A stretch of 13,938 nt of DNA, taken from the NCBI GenBank assembly GCA_963575675.1, contig CAUYUA010000274.1, positions 1 to 13,938 of the forward strand. The letters are read 5' to 3'. A program made the position numbers and the translations under genes. The notes under the pieces were generated by a model. That model saw only the letters and a program-made list of their open reading frames with translations. It was not told the origin of the DNA and searched no databases. Source of the stretch: CAUYUA01 sp963575675 (GTDB lineage Bacteria > Pseudomonadota > Alphaproteobacteria > Azospirillales > Azospirillaceae). The first letter of the stretch is position 1. Each line of letters begins with the position of its first letter. This document shows, in pieces, positions 6,495-13,556 of the stretch.

Positions 6495-6525
6495 AGGATG
6501 AACCCTGTAGCCGCTATAGGGTCAA
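6495..6525 (-). promoter_or_regulatory. MerR-type promoter with CadR-like operator
   Basis: The minus strand reads TTGACC (6520-6525), a 19-nt spacer, then CATCCT (6495-6500). This is the over-long spacer typical of MerR-activated promoters. The spacer holds a dyad: ACCCTGTAG (6502-6510), CCG, CTATAGGGT (6514-6522), whose arms match at 8 of 9 positions. On the minus strand this is very close to the CadR operator as I remember it (ACCCTATAG-TGG-CTACAGGGT). It drives the transporter and lies 8 nt before the regulator start, so it probably also governs the regulator. Confidence 0.85.
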
Positions 6526-6530
6526 TAGAC

Positions 6531-6938
6531 ATGTCAACGAAATTGGGATTTTCTATCGGCGCCCTCGGCAAGGCGACAGGAACAGAGGTCGTAACAATCC
6601 GCTACTATGAAAAAATCGGCATCCTTCCCATACCTTCCCGCACGGCAGGAAATTATCGAAGTTATTCTGACGCCCACGTCCGACGACTTGGTTTTGTGCG
6701 AAGAGCACGTGGTCTCGGGTTCCCGCTAGAAGCTATCCGAGCGTTGCTTGCTCTCACCGACCAACCCGACATGCCGTGTGAAGAAGTAGATAAGCTGGTG
6801 CTTGATCAACTTTACGCCGTTGAGCGCAAAATATCTGATTTGGAACGACTTCGCTCCGAATTAGACCGCCTGGCAAATCAATGCCGAGGCGGTCGTCACG
6901 TTTCCGATTGTCGAATTATTGAGGCTCTATCACCCTAA
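6531..6938 (+). CDS. MerR-family metal-responsive regulator (CadR/PbrR-like)
   Basis: DNA-bending transcription factor that senses a thiophilic metal and activates the divergent transporter. The 135-residue product has the MerR winged helix-turn-helix (FSIGALGKATGTEVVTIRYYEKIGIL, about 7-32, then RTAGNYRSY, 37-45), a dimerisation helix (about 85-115) and a metal loop. Three cysteines match the CadR/PbrR pattern: Cys83 (MPCEEV), Cys118 and Cys127 (CRGGRHVSDC, a C-x8-C loop). There is no ZntR-like Cys-Cys pair and no His-rich tail as in some CadR proteins. The frame is open to an ATG at 6480, but that start would place the operator inside the gene and adds an unrelated N-terminus. ATG 6531 is therefore chosen, although its ribosome binding site is weak. 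Confidence 0.9.
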   Translation: MSTKLGFSIGALGKATGTEVVTIRYYEKIGILPIPSRTAGNYRSYSDAHVRRLGFVRRARGLGFPLEAIRALLALTDQPDMPCEEVDKLVLDQLYAVERKISDLERLRSELDRLANQCRGGRHVSDCRIIEALSP

Positions 6939-7014
6939 GCTCCGCCCAAAACCAAATTTCTTGGCTATCCAAAATCCGATCTGAGTCTCCCAAGGCAAAA
7001 GGTGTCAATCTTAT

Positions 7015-7106
7015 AGCCCTGGCCCCTTTTAATTTTTACGGAAAAAATGCAAAAGTAAAGGTAAAGATAAAGGGAAAGAGTAAGGAGAAAAAGAAAGGCC
7101 AGGGCT
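7015..7106. repeat. 10-bp inverted repeat flanking a purine-rich hexamer tract
   Basis: AGCCCTGGCC (7015-7024) is the exact reverse complement of GGCCAGGGCT (7097-7106). The enclosed region from about 7049 to 7096 is almost entirely purine on this strand, with degenerate six-base periodicity (AAAGGT, AAAGAT, AAAGGG, AAAGAG and similar). The right arm overlaps the first REP-like hairpin, so the two structures would be alternatives. Confidence 0.65.
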
Positions 7107-7142
7107 CTGCCCTGGACCCGCCAAAGGCCGGGAGGCCTTTGG
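7099..7142. repeat. REP-like double hairpin
   Basis: Two adjacent perfect palindromic hairpins are joined by ACCCG. The first is CCAGGGC-TCT-GCCCTGG (7099-7115) and the second CCAAAGGCC-GGGA-GGCCTTTGG (7121-7142). Such GC-rich paired hairpins between convergent genes are typical of dispersed repetitive extragenic palindromes. That this one is dispersed in the genome is inferred from its form. Confidence 0.65.
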
Positions 7143-7245
7143 AAACCATGACTTGGAGACTGCGATAACCAAAGGTGCGAGGGCTGTTTTAATCCGATGA
7201 AGCCACCAAGCGTCTTTCGGATTCTTGACCAAACAAAATATATAA

Positions 7246-10200
7246 TTAATAATCCCACTCGAACTTCAGACCGAAACTTGGATCAGCGTTAACCCCAACG
7301 CCAACCTCTGCGCGAACAGCGTCCGTCACACCGATCTCGACTTTTGCGCGGCTACTGTTCCCGGTCATGCCTTGCTCAACGCCAACATAAACCGAATCCG
7401 AAAGATATCGCCCCGCCGCCACGCCGCCGCTTTTGCCGTCAGCCCCGCCCGAGGTGAACCCCAAACGATCGATTCCAATAGTGCGGCGGACTTTATCCAA
7501 CAACCCCGCACTGCCTCCCAACCCCGTAAGCTGAGTCGCCGATTGAGCCATTTGCGCAGCCTCTAAAGGCCCAAGCTGCGACGCAGGTTTGTTGAACAGC
7601 AATCGCGCCAACACCTCGTCTTGCGGCAAAGGCGGCAATGACGTCAACTCCAGATGCGGAGACGACGTAGCCCCCGTAATCCGAATCTCGGCCGTCACGC
7701 CGCCAGACGCAGCGTCCGCCAATAAATCCAACATCGGGCCGCCGTGCGCCATTGCTTCCGGACTCGCCGCCATCGCCGGAAAATCCAACGTCCCACGCCG
7801 AAACGAAAAAGACTTCCCGACCACGCTCACTTGACCGCGATTCATCGTCAAACGACCATCAATGATCGGCGCCGCCGCATTGCCCGAGACCGTCAATGCG
7901 CCTCCAAATTCCGCGTCCAAGCCTCGACCGCGCACGAAAACCGGCCCATCGGTCTCGACAGTCAAGTCCAGAACCAAAAAACGCGGCCCAGTGGGGAAAC
8001 GCAACTCTGGAGATGGCTGCCTGACCGACGCCGAAACAACCGGACGAACCGGCTTTCCTGTTTTTTGCTCCTTCCGCTTCACCGGCTTTTTTGCCGCACC
8101 CGCCGCAACGGAAGACTTCGACGCAACCGCAGAGCCAACGGTTTTCCGCTCGCGAACCACGGCCTTTAAATCGATGATGTTGGGCGGCAAACGCTCGGGA
8201 ATCTGCACATCAACCCGCCGCGAATGAACAACGCCTGCTAAACGCGCAGACGCAAGGGCTCCGGAAAGCGTCAGTTCGGCGTCGATATCGGCGGTCAAGA
8301 CATCGTTCTGGGCCAATCGAGCATTTTCAGCGCGCAGAGAAACATCTATCGCCTCGGCTCGCCCCGGCGAGGGCAAAGCAATACGCCCCGACGCCGAAAC
8401 AGTTCCGCCATTGAGGGTGGTTCCGACAAGCGTTTCAAGAAAGAGGTTTTCTCCATCGCCGATCAGTCGTCCGTTGAGGTCGGAGAGCACAGCGCCGGTC
8501 AAACGATTTTCATAACGCGCGCGCTGCAATATTGCTCGACCATTAAGACGCGGCGCGGCAAGAGTTCCCGTCGCGGAAAGCTCGACAACGGCTCGCCCCG
8601 TGAGGTGATCCCCGGTTTCAGCAAGGAGGTCATTCAACCGGCTAAGATTCACCGCTCCCGACAAGCGACCAGACAGAGATTCGCCGCCTGCGGGCGGACG
8701 ACCAAGCAGCGCCAACGGCAGCGATCCTTGCAGATTCAGCGGTTCTCCATCGCGGCCCAGACGCAGCGCGCCATCAACCGTCAACCGTCCGTCGCGCCAT
8801 TGACCGTTGATTTGCCCTTCGATCCCCTCCGGCAACGCCAAAGCCGCCGCCGAAGACAAAGGAGCAACGCCGGAGATCCGCACGCGCCCTTCGGCGCGCG
8901 GCGCGGCCAGACTTCCGGAAAACGTCGCTTCGCCATCCAACCGCCCGGCGAGCGCAGGAGGCGCCGTCACATTCATACTAGACGCCATCACGCTCGACGT
9001 TAACCGAAACAGCGTTTCAAACGGCAAGCCGGATAAACTGACGCGACCACGCAGCTCTTCGCGCTCAAGCCCGCCTTCCACAACAAAGCGCGCGTCACGC
9101 AAATTAAACGCCGCGCCGGACAAAGACAGAGATTCCTTCGAGCCGCCGAACCGAAAAAACGCCGGGGATTCTAAAGTCAAGACGTTTCCAGCAACCATGG
9201 CCTCGCAACGATCCAAGCGCAGCCGCCTCTCCATCGCCCCGTTAACGGTCTCCGATAAAAGAACCCCGGCAATTTGGCCGCTTGGAATCGGAGAAGCGCT
9301 CATCGCCTCCCAATTGAAACGCAAACTCGGCCCAGACGCCGGTCCCTCAGCCGTCAACACAAACCGCCCCGATGATTGACCAACGGAAGACGACGCTCTT
9401 GCCCCCAATGTTCCCTGCAATCGAGCCGTTAGTTGAGAACCATCGAGTTTTCCTTTGGATGAAGCTTTTTCCAAAACAATCCGCGCGCCGCCCTCCAACA
9501 GCAGTCCCTTGAGAAAACCATCCAAACGATTTTCTGCATCGGCAACACGCAAATTTTGCAGTATAAACGCCTCCGTCGGCCCCGCCGTTGGCGGCGCTTT
9601 TTTTATCGCCGCTCTTGCCGATGAAATCGCCGAGGTCTCTGAAAGCCCGAAATCGAATCCGATCTCCACAGGACGACCGCCCGCGCCATGCGCAACAATC
9701 ACCTCGGCCCGCCCCTTGACCGTTCCATTCGGCAACTGCGGCAACCCCGAAACCGTCAGATCAAACCCACTCGCCGCCAGCAACGGACGACCGCTTAAAG
9801 CCACAGCGCCGGTCTCCACCCGCCCCCGCGCCGCCAAAGCGTTCGGCGTCCCGAAGACAACCACCTGAGCGCTCAAACTCCCGGTCAAATCGGCAACGCC
9901 GAAGCCTCCTCCAATCGGAGCGAGACTCGGCGCCGTCAGCCGCCCATCCAAAACCAGACCGTTCGTAGGCGCCGCTCCGTCGCACACGAAGCTTGCGCTT
10001 CCCCGAGACGCCACAGTTTCCCTTTTGCCGCCGGAAGCGCAAATCTCCCCGATTTGAAAGCCACCCTCGAACCGCGCGCCGACGCCCTCAAGGCGCAACC
10101 CGGCGATGCGCATCACGCCGGACGGATCAAGACCAACATCGCCGCTCAGCCGAACAGCCTCGCCGAACAGCGCGTCGAACGCCGCCGCTCCGGTCTTGAG

Positions 10201-11613
10201 GCCGAGAATCTCGCCTTGAGCCGCCAACTGCACTCGACCATGCGCCAGCTCCGCCGTCAGAGGGCCGCCCAGCTCCAGCTTTCCTCGCAAAGGCGCAGTC
10301 TCCATGCCCGGCAGCCGCGACAAAACAGGCAGAACAATTGAGACGCGCCCAGTCAGACGTCCGGATTCCAGAGCCAACAGGCCATCGGTCATTGAAACCG
10401 TTCCGACTGCGCCCTCTGCGGTCAATCGATTCAGCCGCCAACGCCCCTCGACCACGCGCAGAGGGCCATCAAAACTCAAAATCGGACGCGGCCCCAACAA
10501 ATGCCTCACGACCGGATCAACATGAGAAACATTCTCCGGTCGCGCCTCTATTTGCGTGACGAACTCCAGATTTCGCCCTCCCGCAGAAACGTCGATCGGA
10601 GCTTTCGGTTGCAGTCGCGCATGAAGCCCAATCGGCCCCGCCGAAAACGGACCGACTCCGCCGCGCGCAATGGTTGCGGTTACGACAACGATCGGCTGAA
10701 GCAAAGAGCCCTCAAGAGTTCCCTCCACCTGCGCTTCCCGCCAACGCGCCTCGGGCGCCAAACGACGAAACCAAGAGTCGTCATCGGCTTCCGCTCGCCA
10801 ATTGCCGGACAAACGATCATTGTCCACGTCATAGCCGCCCGAAGCCGCAAAACTCCCGACATCCGAAACAACGCGCGCCCCGGCAGTCCACAGAGCGTCG
10901 GCAACCGCAAGCTCCACATCAAGTTCGAGCCGCGTTTTCGAAATCCGAAGCTCCTCCCACCCCTCCAATCGTCCATCGACATGCAAAGAAGCATGCGCGC
11001 GACGCGGAAAGAACATCTGCGCCAACAACGGAAAACGGCGTGACGTCTCTATGGACTCAGATGAAACGTCCGGTCGACGCGCAACAACCGCGTTCTCGAT
11101 CGCAATTCGCGCGCCGAACGCGCCAAGATCGGTCTCCACATCCAACCGACCAAGACGCAACCAAACGCCTTGCCGATCGGCGATCTCCACTCCCTTTAAG
11201 ACAACCCCCGTCCACCCGATTCTTTCAACCTCTGCAATCGTCGCCGTTCTTTCCCGTCCTGAAAGCGCCTCTCCCAAAGCATGAGCCAACCACGTCCGTC
11301 CCTCTCCGCTTTCAAGCCACGCCGCTCCCCCCCACACCACCACCAAAACAACCAACGCTCCACGAACAAGCATCGTCATTCCTGAAGAAAGGCCTCGCCC
11401 CGGAAAAAACCTCCCTCCCAAGAAAAGACCTCTCAGACGCCGCGCCGACGGTTTCCCGCCACTCACCACGGCTTCCGACGCAGATTCGGACTCTGACGCC
11501 GGCCTAGATACTGACGCCGGCCCAGCCTCCGACATTGGCCCAGCCTCCGACATTGGCCCAACCTCTGAGGCTGGTCCGGAAATCGAACCGGAAATCGAAG
11601 TCGCTTCACTCAA
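7246..11613 (-). CDS. tamB: Translocation and assembly module protein TamB (DUF490/AsmA-like)
   Basis: Long inner-membrane-anchored periplasmic beta-taco protein that works with TamA in outer-membrane protein insertion and/or lipid transport. With TTG at 11613 the product has 1455 residues. It has an 80-residue Ser/Glu/Pro-rich N-terminal extension, a membrane anchor (MLVRGALVVLVVVWGGAAWL, 81-100), a very long beta-repeat body rich in Gly, Leu and Arg, a Lys/Ala-rich linker (about 1151-1203) and the DUF490 C-terminal domain. The latter includes LNKPASQLGPLEAAQMAQ, LLDKVRRTIGIDRL and the terminal LKFEWDY. TTG 11613 overlaps the tamA stop as TTGA, suggesting coupling. Alternatives are TTG 11646, or ATG 11379/11373, which would start right at the anchor; ATG 11373 has AGGA 6 nt upstream. 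The exact start is uncertain; the identity is not. Confidence 0.92.
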   Translation of the reverse strand: MSEATSISGSISGPASEVGPMSEAGPMSEAGPASVSRPASESESASEAVVSGGKPSARRLRGLFLGGRFFPGRGLSSGMTMLVRGALVVLVVVWGGAAWLESGEGRTWLAHALGEALSGRERTATIAEVERIGWTGVVLKGVEIADRQGVWLRLGRLDVETDLGAFGARIAIENAVVARRPDVSSESIETSRRFPLLAQMFFPRRAHASLHVDGRLEGWEELRISKTRLELDVELAVADALWTAGARVVSDVGSFAASGGYDVDNDRLSGNWRAEADDDSWFRRLAPEARWREAQVEGTLEGSLLQPIVVVTATIARGGVGPFSAGPIGLHARLQPKAPIDVSAGGRNLEFVTQIEARPENVSHVDPVVRHLLGPRPILSFDGPLRVVEGRWRLNRLTAEGAVGTVSMTDGLLALESGRLTGRVSIVLPVLSRLPGMETAPLRGKLELGGPLTAELAHGRVQLAAQGEILGLKTGAAAFDALFGEAVRLSGDVGLDPSGVMRIAGLRLEGVGARFEGGFQIGEICASGGKRETVASRGSASFVCDGAAPTNGLVLDGRLTAPSLAPIGGGFGVADLTGSLSAQVVVFGTPNALAARGRVETGAVALSGRPLLAASGFDLTVSGLPQLPNGTVKGRAEVIVAHGAGGRPVEIGFDFGLSETSAISSARAAIKKAPPTAGPTEAFILQNLRVADAENRLDGFLKGLLLEGGARIVLEKASSKGKLDGSQLTARLQGTLGARASSSVGQSSGRFVLTAEGPASGPSLRFNWEAMSASPIPSGQIAGVLLSETVNGAMERRLRLDRCEAMVAGNVLTLESPAFFRFGGSKESLSLSGAAFNLRDARFVVEGGLEREELRGRVSLSGLPFETLFRLTSSVMASSMNVTAPPALAGRLDGEATFSGSLAAPRAEGRVRISGVAPLSSAAALALPEGIEGQINGQWRDGRLTVDGALRLGRDGEPLNLQGSLPLALLGRPPAGGESLSGRLSGAVNLSRLNDLLAETGDHLTGRAVVELSATGTLAAPRLNGRAILQRARYENRLTGAVLSDLNGRLIGDGENLFLETLVGTTLNGGTVSASGRIALPSPGRAEAIDVSLRAENARLAQNDVLTADIDAELTLSGALASARLAGVVHSRRVDVQIPERLPPNIIDLKAVVRERKTVGSAVASKSSVAAGAAKKPVKRKEQKTGKPVRPVVSASVRQPSPELRFPTGPRFLVLDLTVETDGPVFVRGRGLDAEFGGALTVSGNAAAPIIDGRLTMNRGQVSVVGKSFSFRRGTLDFPAMAASPEAMAHGGPMLDLLADAASGGVTAEIRITGATSSPHLELTSLPPLPQDEVLARLLFNKPASQLGPLEAAQMAQSATQLTGLGGSAGLLDKVRRTIGIDRLGFTSGGADGKSGGVAAGRYLSDSVYVGVEQGMTGNSSRAKVEIGVTDAVRAEVGVGVNADPSFGLKFEWDY
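11493..11599 (-). repeat. In-frame tandem repeats in the tamB N-terminal extension
   Basis: An 18-nt unit is repeated, with perfect copies at 11519-11536 and 11537-11554 and a degenerate one at 11555-11572. CTGACGCCGGCC at 11493 and 11511 keeps the same 18-nt period. The unit encodes six residues (SEAGPM/A). Next to it, CCGGAAATCGAA occurs twice (11576-11587 and 11588-11599), encoding an Ile-Ser-Gly-Ser repeat. All units are multiples of three. Confidence 0.8.
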
Positions 11614-13556
11614 AACGCTTGCCCCAGACTTAAGTAAAGCTGCCAATAATCCTCTTTACTGCGCCGGTCGAGCGGCGTTCCAACATCCATACGCAACGGA
11701 CCAAAATCAGTGTAATAGCGCACGCCAACTCCCGCGCCGAAACGCAACGGACGACTGAAATCCGGCAGAACGCTGGAAAACACATTGCCTCCGTCCACAA
11801 ACGGAACCACGCCCAATGCGTCAGAGACCTTGATCCGCACCTCCGCCCCAAGCTCGGCCAAAGACAAGCCGCCAACCGGCGTGCCGTCCACCGCCAGCGG
11901 TCCGACTTTCTGATGCGCAAAACCGCGAACGGAACCTCCGCCTCCCGCATAGAACCGCTTGTCGGCGGGAACGGCGCCGGATTTATCATCAGCGATCGCT
12001 CCCAACGACAGCCGCCCCGCCGCAATCCATCGCCCGTCTCCACAAAGGTCTTGGTAAACGGTCTGCGTCGCCCGCGAGACCCAAAACGTCCCTCCGGCAT
12101 CCCCGGCCTGAAGATAGGGCGCCGTCGAAATCGCCAACCGAAACCCTCGTCGCGGATCCAACAAAGAATCCGAATTATCATAAGTCACGGTTAAGGGCGC
12201 GCCCATCACCGCTCCGACCGTTGTCCGGGTCTTTTCACGAATGCGCTGATGCTCTGCCGTCAGGCCGCCGCCGACAATCAATTTTTTATCGATCCAGCGT
12301 TCCAACCGAACCCCCGTCATCAGCGAGTTCCGCTGATACGCCACCGGCTTTTCGACAATCGCCGACGAGGACAAAATCAAACTCTGATCAATCGCGCCGA
12401 AATCCGGCTTGCGCAGCTCGCCCGTCACCCTCATGTCGGGATTTTGCTCATCGGCCTTCTGCACCGTGCGCGCCGTCAAGCGTCCGACCTCTGCGCCGAA
12501 TCGAAGCTGCTCACCGCCGCCGAAGAGATTGCGGTGCCCCCAATAAACCTGGCCTCCCAACCCCTCGTTGGTGGCGAAGTGAACGCCTGCGCCAACAAAC
12601 CGCCGTTTCCGTTCCGTGACGACTATCGTCACGGCGGTCAAACCGTCGGCGTCTGGCGCTTCGGCAAGCTGAAATCGGATCGATGCGAACACTCCCAAAG
12701 CATTCAACGCCGTCCGCGCTTGATCCAACTTTTCCGGGTGATAAACGTCGCCCGAGCGCCATGACACGCGGCCTCGCGCCAAAGATTCATCGATTTGCTC
12801 CAGCCCTTCAAAGAGCGTGCGGCCAAAACGAACCAAAACGCCGGAATCGACCTGAAACGTCACGTCGAGCGCATGAGCGTCACGATCGATTTCCGCTTTG
12901 CTCTCGGCGACCCGCGCGCGCGCGTAGCCTTGACGTTGAAGGTGCGTTAGAAGCCGCTGCCGAGCTTCGACCACTTTGGAGGCCAAAGCGACTTGGCCGG
13001 AGGCAAAACCAAGATTCGCCTCGGAAACACGAAGAGCCTCCGCAACTGGCGCGCCACTCAACTCAACAACGGCGATGACGCCGAAATGATAAATTCGACC
13101 TGGCCGCACATGGATTTTCACTCGAAACGGAACCTCGGAGGCCTCGACGGACGCTCCACGACGCTCATTCTTCGGATCGTTTTTGGTCGACGAAATATCG
13201 ATCGCCACGCTTCCCTCGTAGAAGCCCACCGAGCGCAACGCCGTTTGAAGACGCTCTTGATCACCATCGGCGCGGCGACGCAAACCGAGGAGGCTTGGCG
13301 GAGGACGGTCTTTAAGCTGAAACAACGAAGAAGCCGTTTCTAAAAGATCGCGCAAAGTCTCTTCGTCGGGAATATCGAAATCGTCCCCCTCGTCTTCAAA
13401 GTCGTCAAAGAAGACATGATAAGCCGCCGTTTGTTCGACAGGAGCCTCAAGCGCGACGTCCGGCGCGCCATCAACGGCGTCAGCACAAGCGCAACGACAC
13501 GGAATCACAACAAAGAAGCTTGCAACGCAAGCACGGAAACAAAGACGACGGTTCAT
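11610..13556 (-). CDS. tamA: Outer-membrane translocation assembly factor TamA (Omp85 family)
   Basis: Outer-membrane Omp85 protein that pairs with TamB to assist insertion of outer-membrane proteins such as autotransporters. The 648-residue product starts with a signal peptide (MNRRLCFRACVASFFVVIPC, then RCACA) likely cut after Ala25. An acidic stretch follows (residues 51-66). POTRA-like domains occupy about residues 68-315, with PGRIYHFGVI and DSGVLVRFGRTLFEG as typical POTRA strands. A 16-strand-type barrel fills about 318-648. The Omp85 signature is GGGGSVRGF (Val543-Arg544-Gly545-Phe546). The protein ends LYLSLGQAF, with the C-terminal Phe of a beta-signal. No strong Shine-Dalgarno precedes ATG 13556. 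It overlaps tamB by 4 nt, forming a two-gene operon. Confidence 0.95.
   Translation of the reverse strand: MNRRLCFRACVASFFVVIPCRCACADAVDGAPDVALEAPVEQTAAYHVFFDDFEDEGDDFDIPDEETLRDLLETASSLFQLKDRPPPSLLGLRRRADGDQERLQTALRSVGFYEGSVAIDISSTKNDPKNERRGASVEASEVPFRVKIHVRPGRIYHFGVIAVVELSGAPVAEALRVSEANLGFASGQVALASKVVEARQRLLTHLQRQGYARARVAESKAEIDRDAHALDVTFQVDSGVLVRFGRTLFEGLEQIDESLARGRVSWRSGDVYHPEKLDQARTALNALGVFASIRFQLAEAPDADGLTAVTIVVTERKRRFVGAGVHFATNEGLGGQVYWGHRNLFGGGEQLRFGAEVGRLTARTVQKADEQNPDMRVTGELRKPDFGAIDQSLILSSSAIVEKPVAYQRNSLMTGVRLERWIDKKLIVGGGLTAEHQRIREKTRTTVGAVMGAPLTVTYDNSDSLLDPRRGFRLAISTAPYLQAGDAGGTFWVSRATQTVYQDLCGDGRWIAAGRLSLGAIADDKSGAVPADKRFYAGGGGSVRGFAHQKVGPLAVDGTPVGGLSLAELGAEVRIKVSDALGVVPFVDGGNVFSSVLPDFSRPLRFGAGVGVRYYTDFGPLRMDVGTPLDRRSKEDYWQLYLSLGQAF

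Larger units (their letters stand above)
6939..7245. other. Non-coding region between converging genes, with REP-like structure
   Basis: This stretch lies between the ends of the regulator and of tamB. It holds a purine-rich, hexamer-like tract, two adjacent perfect hairpins and a further 10-bp inverted repeat enclosing the purine tract. An imperfect AATCCGA/TCGGATT pair (7191-7197 and 7217-7223) and an AT-rich segment next to the tamB stop are also present. One minus-strand frame is open across it, but it is made of these repeats and looks non-coding. No clear intrinsic terminator is seen for either gene. Confidence 0.6.

Noticed and set aside
6480..6530. Upstream ATG for the MerR-family regulator
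   Set aside because: It would place the operator within the gene and the added residues do not fit the family; ATG 6531 matches MerR N-termini.
5692..7245. Insertion sequence or CRISPR array
   Set aside because: No transposase or integrase frame is present, and the repeats are too few and not regularly spaced for CRISPR.
6965..7258. 97-residue minus-strand open frame
   Set aside because: It is translated from the purine tract and hairpins and overlaps the tamB end; no domain and no ribosome binding site.
10674..11507. 277-residue plus-strand open frame opposite tamB
   Set aside because: Arg/Pro-rich antisense shadow typical of GC-rich genes, with no domain or start signal. The same holds for the other plus-strand frames across 7372-13625.
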